NCBI GenBank assembly: GCA_025531455.1
Contig: JAMYHL010000002.1
Coordinates: 186,001-250,000 of the forward strand
Length of the DNA stretch: 64,000 bases
Origin: Apiotrichum sp. Y4204
Taxonomy: Eukaryota > Basidiomycota > Tremellomycetes > Trichosporonales > Trichosporonaceae
Reading direction: 5' to 3'
A program made the translations under genes and the position numbers. The notes beneath the pieces are model-generated. The model was not told where the DNA came from. It did not search any database and was given only the letters and a program-made list of their open reading frames with translations. Each line of letters starts with the position of its first letter. Within the stretch, counting starts at the first letter, position 1. Positions 11,454 to 20,889 of this stretch are shown here, one piece after another.

Positions 11454-12059
11454 GCTGGGAGGACCGCGGGATGGACGATGTCCGGCCCGTTGCTTGGTCC
11501 GCGCGCCGGAACGCGTAGGCCCGTGGCAAGTGCTTAGAGCGATAGACTCAGCCTTCAGCCGGTCGATGGAGGACTGATGAAGAATTACGTGCCAGGAGCG
11601 TGAGAGTCACATGAGCATTGCGTGGCATTCAGATCGCAGAACCCTCATGCCGGATGCCCTGATGCTATCATTATCATTGACCAGCCCCACAGGTCTCCTC
11701 TCCGCGCCTCCACAAGTGCCAGCCCCGCTCCCACCCGCGGATGGAGCTCGGCGACTCCGCAATGGCAGCGGCGCCCTTATTCCTCCCTGGCTGGCCCCGC
11801 CCCCACTCTGCAGATTGCAGCGCACAACACAGGTCTGGCCCGTTGACGACTGCCCCGTTGTCAGGATGATATGCATTTCTACCGGCACTGATATGCGCCG
11901 TGTTTTAATTCGCCCGCACCGAGTGCTACTTGGTGCGGCCTGGGCTTGGCACGCGACGCATGGGTGATTCGCTGTGCCGCCCCACCCCCTGTACGACGGC
12001 TACTAGACCATGGGCGTACAGTACGCCATGGGCTAGACGCGCCGGCACGCGCTGGGCGT
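11454..12059. other. intergenic, no gene recognised
   Basis: Lies between the tRNA terminator and the 3' end of the minus-strand HADH gene. No coding signal or repeat was recognised. Confidence 0.45.
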
Positions 12060-13294
12060 TTACTTCTTCGAGTAGTCGTAGAAGCCGGCGCCCGACTTGC
12101 GGCCGCGCTTGCCCTCCTTGACGAGGTCGACAATGTTCTGGGGGGGAACGACGAGGTCGTGCGGGATGAGGCCGTCCTTGGCCTTCTCGACCCAGCCCTC
12201 GGCGATGAACTGGCAGGTGTCGAGGCCGACAAAGTCGAGGAGCTCGAAGGGCTGTGTGTCAGTGGAGTGAAAAGGTTCAGTCAGTCGGCAATACGTACGC
12301 CCATGGCTGTGGCTGTCAGCAGATACTCAACAGTACGGTCTGAGAAGCTCGCTTCCACTCACGGTAACCGGCACCGAGCTTCATGGCAGTGTCAATGTCC
12401 TCGGGGGTGGCCTCGCCACGCTCGACCATGCGGGCCGCCTCGAGCATGTAGGGGACGAGGAGACGGTTAACGATGAATCCGGGGGTGTCCTTGCACGCGA
12501 CGGGGACCTTCTTCATGCGCCTGGTGACGTCGAAGAGGCTCTGGTAGACGGCGTCCGAGGTCTTCTTGGTGCGGATGACCTCGACGAGCTTCATGGCCGG
12601 GACAGGGTTGAAGAAGTGGAGACCACCGAACTTGGTCTGGCGGTCCTCCGAGCACGCCTCGGCGATCTCGGTGATCTCGAGCGACGAGGTGTTCGAGGTG
12701 AAGATGGTGTCGGGCCTGCGATCAGTATGTGCAGCTTCGTGGCCGATTTATCACAGTAACACTCACTTGGCCTTCTTGTCAAGGAAGCCGAAAAGCTCGC
12801 GCTTGATCTTCATGTTCTCGATAATGGCCTCCATGACGAGGTCGGTGTCGGCGACAGCCTTCTCGCTACATGGTAAGCGCACGGTCTCAGCTCCCAGTAC
12901 ACTCACGTGTCGGTAGTGAACTCAATGTTGGCGAGGACCTTCTTGGTGTAGCCCTCAATGTCATCGGGCTGAGCCTTCTTGGCGACACGTCCGACCGACT
13001 TGGTGATGATGTTGAGACCGTTCCTGCAAGTCAGTCACTGCAACAGCCGACCAAGCGCTTCGTCGTTCTACACAGCTCCCATTCCACCACTCACTGGAGA
13101 GCCTGGTCAGTGACGTCGCAGACGGTGACCTTGAGGTCGGCCTGGGCGGAGACCTGGGCAATGCCGGCGCCCATGAGACCAGCGCCGAAGACGGTGACGC
13201 GGTTGATGTCGCTGTTGACCGCCGAGGTCGAGAGCGCGCGGGCGGCGAGGCCGCGCGGGGCGCGGAGCGAAGTACGGGCAAGGGCGGGAAGCAT
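12060..13294 (-). CDS. mitochondrial 3-hydroxyacyl-CoA dehydrogenase (HADH)
   Basis: NAD-dependent oxidation of L-3-hydroxyacyl-CoA, the third step of beta-oxidation. Minus-strand exons are 13294-13095, 13023-12907, 12865-12767, 12715-12363, 12306-12299 and 12251-12060, giving 322 residues. The start [20 protein letters not shown] is Arg-rich and lacks acids, the form of a mitochondrial targeting peptide. The Rossmann motif is FGAGLMGAG (36-44). The catalytic region [16 protein letters not shown] carries the family His and Glu, and [27 protein letters not shown] and [11 protein letters not shown] are typical of the C-terminal domain. Exon 5 is only 8 nt and supplies CC ATG GGC of the PMG motif (see findings). 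Introns are 71, 41, 50, 56 and 47 bp. The gene is divergent from uricase across 1.9 kb. A distinct hydroxybutyryl-CoA role cannot be excluded. Confidence 0.94.
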
Positions 13295-14183
13295 GGTGGT
13301 CAGAATGGGTTTTTTGGTGGAGGACGGAGAGAGAAAGGAGAGAAAAAAGAGAGAAGTGACAATCACGAGATGCGGATTGACGCGGTACGCGGTGCGCTGG
13401 TACGGGTACGTCGTCCTCGGCTCGTTGCGAGGTCCGAGGTGAAGCGCGGACAGGCGCTCCGTGGCCTGTGGAGTAGGCGAGATGTCCGGGAGTATCTCGC
13501 CATCTCGTAGCCGGAATCCGGGGGGCCAGGGAGCGTCATCTCGGCAAGGGACGCCAATCACAAAGCCGAAACAAGCCGCGAGTACGCGGCATGCCTACAG
13601 GGTAATCTAGGCGTGGATGAGAGGTTTGCAGTGAGCATCGAGGAGGAAATATTAGGCGCAATTGCAGGCAATGCGTAGGAAAGTTGGAGGCATGAGCGCA
13701 TGAGGATGATTTGATGCATGATGCTGAAGTGCCAGTTGGAATCGAATGGAGTGAGTGCACCGAGTTGTGTCGTGGCAAGAGGTTCTGTTTGATTCGAGTC
13801 GCTAACTTCCTCCATTGTTGCGGATATGCGGATGGACGTCAAACCGGACTTGATTGACGCGCTATATCCATCAGCTGGAAAGTACCGGGGTGCAGGGGAG
13901 TGCAACGGAGTGCAGCGGAGCAAGTTTGACCAGGTGGGAGCGCGTCGACCAGTCGCGGCCAGTCGGTCGTTGATCAATTGATGCTGATCACCCACAACGA
14001 GAACAAAAGAAAAGTGGGATGCATCTCTGCGCGCTCGGCGGGCCCGGGGCTCCTTGTCGGCCCCACAACATGACAGGGAATACAAATTCGTGGAGAAGAA
14101 GCGCGCTAGAGAGGGTCTGGAAGAGATCTGCAGCGCTGCTTCGCGTCGGATGTCTGGCGATAAGACAAAATAACGATATCTAT

Positions 14184-14346
14184 CAGCTCTATGTCGTTCA
14201 CGCAAATGACATAGACCTGGGCGCGAATGACATAGAGAACTGGCTCAAATGACATAGAGCTGGTTCAAATGACATAGAGCTGGCTCAAATGACATAGAAC
14301 TGGCCCAAATGACATAGAACTAGCTGGCTCGAATGACATAGAGCTG
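14184..14346 (+). repeat. interspersed array of 20-24 bp ATGACATAG units
   Basis: Seven direct units, each with a core AATGACATAG followed by a variable ACCTGG/AGCTGG/AACTGG tail, occupy 14201-14346. One copy in reverse orientation (CAGCTCTATGTCGTT) lies just before them, around 14184-14199. Unit length varies between 20 and 24 bp, so this is a drifting tandem array rather than a simple microsatellite. Confidence 0.85.
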
Positions 14347-14562
14347 ATATTTGACGTTGTGCGAGTTGATCGGAACGGTGTGCACCGCCAACAGTAGTGG
14401 CCGCATCCCCGTATGGGCCCCGATAATGGACGTATCGGTGTTTGCTGACAAGCAAAACGACAAGGCACCCTACACTGTTCAAGTAGTGTATTCGCCGTCC
14501 GCATCGGATTCAAGCGAACAATGACAAGACCGCTTACAGTGGCGCACGCGCCTTAGCGCTCT

Positions 14563-14603
14563 TGATAAATGACATATCGTCTCTGATAATGACATATCGT
14601 CTC
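14563..14603 (+). repeat. two-copy direct repeat with ATGACATATCGTCTC
   Basis: AATGACATATCGTCTC occurs twice, 19 bp apart. It shares the ATGACATA core with the array 220 bp upstream but has a different flank. Confidence 0.8.
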
Positions 14604-15048
14604 CATCGTGATACATACGATACTGTACTGTACATACAATGCATCTTTTCGGATAGAGTGTTGGATCGCTGGAGGGGTCCGTGCTGATACGTGCGCTGCG
14701 ACTTGTGTGCTGGTTACCCGCTTTTGCCCACATATCTCACATCTCCGGTCCGGCAGATCGGCATATCGGTGAATCGCAGGCTGGTGATTGGTGGAATAAC
14801 CATATCATGGTCGCCGATGACCTCGGAAGGGCCGTCTATTGTTGTCCACCTGGGGCCAACCCGGGGCGATCTGGGCAAGCTCGAGCACAAGTGTGGTTGC
14901 GCGTGCTGGTCAGCGAGCTCGTGATCCGGCGCGCAGCGGCAGATGGTTTCCCACCGGTCCCACTGTCTGGTCGCCGGCTTGTGCGGCACACACTCCGCCG
15001 CGGGGCCTCGGCACTAGCTCGTCGAGCAGCCCACCTCCATCCGGGCCA

Positions 15049-15055
15049 TATATAG
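15049..15055 (+). promoter_or_regulatory. TATA box of the uricase promoter
   Basis: TATATAG lies 115 bp before the uricase start codon, followed by a CT-rich stretch, the usual arrangement for a strongly regulated fungal gene. Confidence 0.6.
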
Positions 15056-15169
15056 CGAGTGCTCTCCGACTTCTTGGTCTCCATCAGCTCCCAACTGCTC
15101 TTAGCACTCCCAACCCAGCGCAACAGGTCCTCCTCGCCCTTCCCAACCAACTTGCCAATCACAACCACA

Positions 15170-16522
15170 ATGTCTGAGCCCGGCTTCATCTCCTCGCACC
15201 GCTACGGTGAGTATCATCCCGGGGTCTCTGGATCTCAGAGTCTGTGGAGGTCTCCGTCTTCGCGTCTTTGGGTCTCTGGACTCTGAATTCGACTTTCTCA
15301 CTCTCTCCCTTTCTTGACCAGCGCTGACAGGCAGGAAAGGACCTTGTCCGCTTCGCCCGCGTCGTCCGCGAGACCCGCAACGGCCAGCCCGTGCACCACA
15401 TCATCGAGTACACTGTTCGTGGTGAGTATTCTGTTCTTCTGGGAGTTGGGACACTGGGACAAGCGGTGGGCACGGCAACCTTAGCCGCGGTGCGCTAGTT
15501 TTATCTAAGCAATCTGTCTCAACGACCCCGTGATCTAGCTGGTGGGCACTCGCGCCATGAACCAGTCGTCACCGCATCGTCCCCGCTAGTTCTCGGCTCC
15601 CGCTGGATATTGAGAGCATAAACTGACAGCCAGCCCTCCTTGACGGCCGCATCGCCACCTCGTACACCCAGGCCGACAACACCGTCGTCGTCCCCACCGA
15701 CACTGGTAAGCTGCCGCGGCAGAAAGCTGCAGACATGAATTGGACGGGCACTAACATCTCGCAGTCAAGAACACTGTCAACTACTTTGCCAAGACCTCGC
15801 CCTACGTCCTCGACCCCGGAGCGTTCGCCCTCCACCTCGGCACCCACTTTGTCACCCGCTACGACCACATTTCGCGCGCGTACATTGACCTGACCACCCA
15901 CAAGTGGAGCCGCATCCCCGTCGACGGCGAGCCCCACAAGTGGTCGTTCACCCGCGACGGCGAGGAGAAGCAGACCGTCTCGCTCGTTGTTGACGGCTCG
16001 AACGGCAAGGACAAGCTCACCGCCGACCTCAAGTGCGGCATCAAGGACCTCCTTGTCCTCAAGACCTCGGGCTCCTCGTTCGACAAGTTCTGGCGCGACG
16101 AGCTCACCACCCTCGCCGAGGTCGGTGACCGCATCTTCTCTACCTCGGTTACCGCCATCTACTCGGTCCCCATCCCCATGCACCTGTCGATGAACACTGT
16201 CGGCCAGATTGCCCAGCGCCTCGACCTCAACGGTGTCTCCCGCAAGGTCCGCACCGCCACCCTCGAGGTCTTCGCCACCGACGAGAGCGCCTCCGTCCAG
16301 GCCACCCTTTACAAGACCGGCCAGCGCGTCCTCACCGACTGCCCCGTCGTCAAGGACATCTCGTACTCGCTCCCCAACAAGCACTACATCCCCGTCAACA
16401 TGACCGCGTTCGGCCAGGAGAACGGCCTCGGCTACGAGGGCGGCGCCGAGGTCTTCTACCCCGCCCCCGACCCTTCGGGCCTCATCGAGGGCACCATCTC
16501 CCGCAACCGCAGCAAGCTCTAA
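15170..16522 (+). CDS. URO1: urate oxidase (uricase), peroxisomal
   Basis: Cofactor-free oxidation of uric acid to 5-hydroxyisourate, the entry step of uric acid use as nitrogen source. Exons are 15170-15206, 15335-15421, 15634-15705 and 15765-16522, giving 317 residues. The catalytic Lys lies in YGKDLVRFARV, the catalytic Thr in NTVVVPTDTVKNTV, and the active-site His in SLPNKHYIPVNM. The two uricase repeats are visible, with LGTHFVTRYDHI in the first and ATLEVFATDESASVQATLYK in the second. The C-terminus is Ser-Lys-Leu, a type 1 peroxisomal targeting signal. Intron phases all join known uricase sequence cleanly, including the G|GA AAG junction after the 37-nt first exon. Promoter repeats, a TATA box and a downstream GATAAG cluster suggest nitrogen regulation. 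The symbol follows Cryptococcus usage. Confidence 0.97.
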
Positions 16523-16632
16523 ACGGTTCGTGAAAATTTTTAGCTTGGGAACATGGCCTCAGCTTGGGTATCTGGGATGTAAGGTTCAGCAGCTCAATTG
16601 TCAAGTTTCAAGCAGCAGATTGCATTCCCACT

Positions 16633-16691
16633 GATAAGACATTGATAAGACTCTCTAAGCCACTGATAAGACTCTATAAGCCGCTGATAAG
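16633..16691 (+). promoter_or_regulatory. cluster of four GATAAG sites downstream of uricase
   Basis: GATAAG occurs at 16633, 16644, 16665 and 16686, all in the same orientation, within a degenerate repeat of the form CTGATAAGACnCTnTAAGCC. The cluster begins 111 bp after the uricase stop codon. GATAAG is the core site of fungal nitrogen GATA factors (AreA/Gat1/Are1), which are known to control purine catabolism. Confidence 0.6.
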
Positions 16692-17652
16692 ACACTCTAA
16701 CCCCTTGAATTATGCATCGGGAGACATACAACACAGGTGACTAACAAGAATGAACAGAGAATGGCAGGCAGTACTCGTGTGATGATGGTCAGCCGGTGCA
16801 AGAGCAGATGTCGACTGCCGTTGGCGTGATGCAGGACATGTAGGGTGACCCTCGGAGGCCGTGATGAGTGTGGCGTATATACAAGGGAGTAGCGTCGTAG
16901 GTGTGTGGGGATGTAAGAACACTGCGGTCATGTAGCGCGGGGCCCGTGAAAGTGGGTGACAAGAACAGGGGGTAGTGAAACGGGGTGCAAGCCGACGAAA
17001 GCCCCAACGCAAAGGGCAAATTCGTGGGGGCGAGGCGGCCCAAATGGAGGTTGAACACCAGGTCCCAGTGGAAGGTGGGGAGGGTGGATGTACAATCGTA
17101 TGTGATAGATGTGGTGGCGCCAGGCGGGGCATGGGGGACTGCATGGCGAACAGGAAGTGTCGACGGGCGAGTGGATTTTACTTCTGGTTGTATTCATCTC
17201 GGCCATGTGCTGAGGGAGGGTCCCAGCTTTGCGCCCTTGGACGTGACGGGGTGGGAAGGCGCTGTTCGCCTTCATTCGCATTCGCGATACGCAGCGAGAA
17301 CCGACTGTTGTCATGGTGGCGTGGTGTGTATCGTGTGATTGGGATGCAGATGGAATCATTGTGTTGTATCGGTTGTCAACTCGTGACAAGAAGCCGGGAT
17401 GTCCAGGGAGTGTCGATGGTTGGCATGGGGCGAGGTGGGCGATGGCAGCAATTGGCGGTTCACATGGTTGCGCTGTACAGGAGACAGTGGCTAGCGGTCA
17501 TGAGTGCTGTGCGGGGAGGATAAATCGTGGAGCCGCAACAGGTTTTTACTCGCAGTGTACCGGAAGTCTCACCGAACGCCCACAAGGGTCGGCATGAATG
17601 AAGCTGGCCGACGAGTGCTCTCCGTTTCGAAATGAATGGGGATTCTTCGCCG
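16692..17652. other. intergenic between convergent genes
   Basis: About 1 kb between uricase (rightward) and the orphan at 17653-18582 (leftward). Several open frames exist on both strands but none has family resemblance. No repeats beyond the GATAAG cluster were seen. Confidence 0.45.
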
Positions 17653-18582
17653 TCACTCGGCAAAGCTTGTCCGTCTGCCATTCCGCCCGAGCCCGTCCCG
17701 CCACCCGTCGAGGTCCGTTGGGCGTATGTAGTCCCAGCCATTGTCGACACGCTTAATCTTGCGCAGTTTCCGTCGGCGGTCGGGGGACAACGACCAGTAG
17801 TCAGAACCCCATCCCAGAGCGTCGCTCGCATCCTTGTTCGTGTCGGGAAAGGTACGCGTGCTGTCGCTCCGAAACATCTCCGTGTCATACGGATAAGACA
17901 TGGGCCGCGAGTGAGAGACGAAGCTTTGGTCGCGGAGGCTTTGGAAGTTGTGGTTGTGCAAGTCTGTACGTTTCGGGACCGGGCGGCGCGTGGTCGATGC
18001 CGAAATCCCATCTCTCCGGAACAGGGAATCTCCTGAGATTGAGGCAGAGGCCCTCGGCGGCGACGTCGGCAATTGACTGCGACGAAGTTGTGCACCGCAA
18101 GACGATGCCGTCGCGGCCGCACCTGCACCTGATGAGGATGATCCAGCTCGGGCCCGGGTGACGATGGGTGACATCTTGATTCCGCTGCCAAACGATTCGT
18201 GTGTTTCCTGCGTTTCTTCGGCGTCCGACTCGGGAAGTATGTCGAGATATGCTTTCCCGGGGCTGCTCGCGGCCGTTGTTCCGCCCTCTTCAAAGATACT
18301 GGCCCCAGTGATTCCGCTAGCTGAACGACTGCGCTCGATTCCCCGTATCGTCGCGCGGTCACTGTACCGAATAGTCGACCTGATGCTGCGCCTGGACCCG
18401 CCACCACCGACACTCGTCCCACTTCCTCCGCCGCCGTGGACCGAGGTCCCAAGCCCGGAGCCGAGGGGACGCGGATGCGAGATTTTGACGGTGGCGACAG
18501 TGGCAACGTTGCGCGGCGGGTGGGAAGTGACGCATTGCCGCCGGCGGCGCAGGAAGCGTGGGAGAGACAGGACGGCGCCCAT
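17653..18582 (-). CDS. orphan protein with N-myristoylation-like start
   Basis: Intronless, 309 residues; I recognise no family. The chosen ATG gives MGAVLSLPRFLRRRRQC: Gly2 and Ser6 fit the N-myristoyltransferase consensus, and a basic cluster plus Cys follow, the classic combination for membrane attachment. An upstream in-frame ATG (18738) exists but would bury this signal. The middle is low-complexity, rich in Ser, Gly and Arg (GGGGSGTSVGGGGSRRS), with candidate phosphorylation sites. An acidic patch (LPESDAEETQETHE) lies near the centre. The last 60 residues are more ordered and richer in Trp and Tyr (ALGWGSDYWSLSPDRRRKL, then VDNGWDYIRPTDLDGW), and are the likeliest conserved part. Membrane attachment is inferred from the N-terminus only. 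Confidence 0.72.
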   Translation of the reverse strand: MGAVLSLPRFLRRRRQCVTSHPPRNVATVATVKISHPRPLGSGLGTSVHGGGGSGTSVGGGGSRRSIRSTIRYSDRATIRGIERSRSASGITGASIFEEGGTTAASSPGKAYLDILPESDAEETQETHESFGSGIKMSPIVTRARAGSSSSGAGAAATASSCGAQLRRSQLPTSPPRASASISGDSLFRRDGISASTTRRPVPKRTDLHNHNFQSLRDQSFVSHSRPMSYPYDTEMFRSDSTRTFPDTNKDASDALGWGSDYWSLSPDRRRKLRKIKRVDNGWDYIRPTDLDGWRDGLGRNGRRTSFAE

Positions 18583-19605
18583 CTTGATGGTCTTGATCGG
18601 CAACGTGTGAACGCGATGATGTGTAGAGTGTTGAGGAGAGGACATGTACTGTGGACGGAGGTGAGAGTCGCGAGATAAAAAAGAAAGAATTAGAGGAGCG
18701 CAAACAGTTTGAAGAAGAAAGGAAAGGAAAACAACCAAAAAAAAAAAGAAAAAGGAAAGTCGAGTCAGTCAGTGACAATGATCAGTGATAGTGTGTTACA
18801 TGTTCCAGACAGAGACTGTGGACAAGATTCGAGGTTTTAATGGGCGCTACCAAGCCTCCAGGGTTGCGAGCATCGGACGTGAGCTGTGTGGTGTGTGGTG
18901 TGTGGTGTGTGGTGTGTGGTGTGTGGTGTGTGGTGTGTGATGCGTGGTGTGTGATGCGTTACCTGTACAACCTGTGTGTTGCGTACATACCATGCGTGGC
19001 GTTGGTGTTACTCTGCAGCTCTGCAAGCTGCGACAGTGACCGCAACATTGAGAATAGTAGTGCGGTGAGATCGGAAGGGTCAGCAAACAAGCTTTAGGCC
19101 GATGTACAGCTGGTACAGGGCCTGTACAGGTAGCTGCGGAGGACCTGGTGAGCGTGAGCAAGGTGATGCGTCACGGATCACGGAGAATGAAGAATAAGGA
19201 TCGTGTTGGAGAATGAGAACGACGAGGAGTGTACAACAGGGAACAGAAAGAAGGGACAGAGGGGTCCTTGTTCTAAACAAACCGTAACGCTTCTTTCTGT
19301 CTTTTGCATGGACCTGGGGCTCCACCATTTAGCGCCGATATGGTCAGTTCATGCCGCAATCTGGCTGATCCTCGCGACTCTGTACTTAGTTGTCCGTTCT
19401 CGTTCCTAATGCCGGTGCTAATTTAATTTAGTTCCGCTAATCGTTTTAGTGCCTGCCATTAGAACCACTACTCCAAACCAACACACCAACCCAAACCCAT
19501 ATTCGCCACTCAACTTGCTGCCACTCGTGCAACTTCCACTTGTACAACTTCCAAACCCCCCTCCACAAGTTCTTTCAAACACCAATCGCCAGTCCTCTCG
19601 CCACC
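18583..19605. other. divergent intergenic region
   Basis: Upstream of both the myristoylation-type orphan (leftward) and the G-patch-like gene (rightward). It contains a heptanucleotide GT-rich tandem repeat at about 18885-18949 and a long run of A-rich DNA around 18735-18760. No gene was recognised. Confidence 0.5.
18885..18949 (+). repeat. (TGTGTGG)n minisatellite
   Basis: About nine near-perfect copies of the 7-bp unit TGTGTGG, then decayed copies containing ATGCG to about 18960. Confidence 0.9.
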
Positions 19606-20889
19606 ATGCCCCGCGGCCTGGGCTTTCCCGACGCCGTGACGATCCGCTCGGGGCCCGCGCGCGGCCCGGCAGCAATCTACGGCGATGGCGACGAGGACGA
19701 GTATCCCGTCGACGACGCGACGTATCGCGGCCCGGAGGTCCGCGCCCCGCGCATCGCGTATCCCGATATCCCACCCGGCGGGGGGGTAGACACGGACACG
19801 GACAAGGACACTGGCGCGAGATTCCCAGGGGCCGGACGGCGACTCGTGCAGGGTGTACAGGGTGCCGACTCGTGGGAGCTGTGGAAGGACTGGAACACGA
19901 ATCCGTCGGGGCACGGCGGGCGGCGCGGGCCACCAGTGTTCGTCAAAGCGCAGGGGTACGATCTGGCCGCGACCGAGGTCGATATCGCGGTTGACGAAGG
20001 TGTTGTAGTCGGAGACACAAAGGACGGCAGCGTGGAAAAGATGGGCGGCGCCGGCGTAGCGGACTGGTATCTCTCCCTGCTTAAATCGGACACCAGCAAA
20101 AGTAAGGAGGAAGATACCTCGTCGGGGGCGAAGAGCCCACCTCGAGCACCGGCATTAACCACCGCGGCGTCCACAGTCCCGAGGAGCGCGATCCACACTG
20201 CGTCTACAGTGAACAGTTCGATACCCAGCATATCAAAACCAAAACCCTCCTCCCGACCTCCAGCAAGACATCCGTCCTCGTCAGACTGGTTCATCCAGCG
20301 CGCTCTAGCGAACAAATCGGCAACAACGCCCAACACCCGCTCATCAACACCGACATCAATTGCCGCGCTCGTGAACGTCGACGGGACAGCGAAGCGTCCC
20401 CCACCCGCCCCTCGATTCCACTACGCGATTGGCCCAGATAACGCAGGGTACGCGCGCCTCGAGGCGCTGGGTTGGGCTGGCGGCGGGCTCGGCCGGCCGG
20501 CTGGATGGGCGGGGGACGTGTTTGAGCGGCCCGCGTGGAGTGCGCCCGAGTCGCGTGCATCTCCGGCCCCCGATCCGGACGTCGTGGACCTCACTGCCGA
20601 CTCGGACTCGGAATCTCCCACTGATACCCTGGCCCCCGAGCTCAGCGGCCCTGGACGCGTTACCCCCGTCGCTACGTCGCTCAAGCTCGACCGCCGCGGT
20701 CTCGGGCTCGGAAACGCCACGCGGAAAGTTACGCACACGGTGGCGGAGATTGAGCGTGCGCGTCGCCGCGCACGGGGCACCAAGCGGCCTGCAGCGGAAG
20801 ATATGGGGAAGAAGGAGAAGATCAAGTGGAAAGAACGCGATAGGCGGGATCGTGAGGCTAGGGCGAGGATTGCCGCCGCGCTCAATTAG
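19606..20889 (+). CDS. G-patch-like protein, possibly RNA-processing
   Basis: Intronless, 427 residues. The start at 19606 sits in an excellent context (GCCACCATGCC); an in-frame ATG at 19540 would add 22 residues of leader-like sequence. The N-terminal half is acidic and low-complexity. Around residues 280-300 is YARLEALGWAGGGLGRPAGW, which matches the first half of a G-patch (LxxMGWxxGxGLG). After a spacer of about 60 residues, SLKLDRRGLGLGN resembles the closing half, so the domain would be split by an insertion. The spacer contains DPDVVDLTADSDSES, a possible SUMO-interacting or acidic motif. The C-terminal 50 residues are a basic, coiled-coil-like tail (EIERARRRARGTKR, then KWKERDRRDREARARI). 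G-patch proteins activate DEAH helicases in splicing and ribosome assembly; that role here is inference. Confidence 0.72.
   Translation: MPRGLGFPDAVTIRSGPARGPAAIYGDGDEDEYPVDDATYRGPEVRAPRIAYPDIPPGGGVDTDTDKDTGARFPGAGRRLVQGVQGADSWELWKDWNTNPSGHGGRRGPPVFVKAQGYDLAATEVDIAVDEGVVVGDTKDGSVEKMGGAGVADWYLSLLKSDTSKSKEEDTSSGAKSPPRAPALTTAASTVPRSAIHTASTVNSSIPSISKPKPSSRPPARHPSSSDWFIQRALANKSATTPNTRSSTPTSIAALVNVDGTAKRPPPAPRFHYAIGPDNAGYARLEALGWAGGGLGRPAGWAGDVFERPAWSAPESRASPAPDPDVVDLTADSDSESPTDTLAPELSGPGRVTPVATSLKLDRRGLGLGNATRKVTHTVAEIERARRRARGTKRPAAEDMGKKEKIKWKERDRRDREARARIAAALN

Larger units (their letters stand above)
13295..15169. promoter_or_regulatory. divergent HADH-uricase intergenic region
   Basis: 1.9 kb shared upstream region of two oxidative catabolism genes transcribed away from each other. 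It contains an array of ATGACATAG-core repeats (14201-14346), an inverted copy (about 14184-14199), a second two-copy array (14563-14603) and a TATA box before uricase. The long frames here do not look like proteins. Confidence 0.55.

Noticed and set aside
15569..16384. 271-codon minus-strand frame across uricase
   Set aside because: Antisense shadow of a codon-biased GC-rich gene; its residues are biased to Val/Glu/Gly/Asp with no family.
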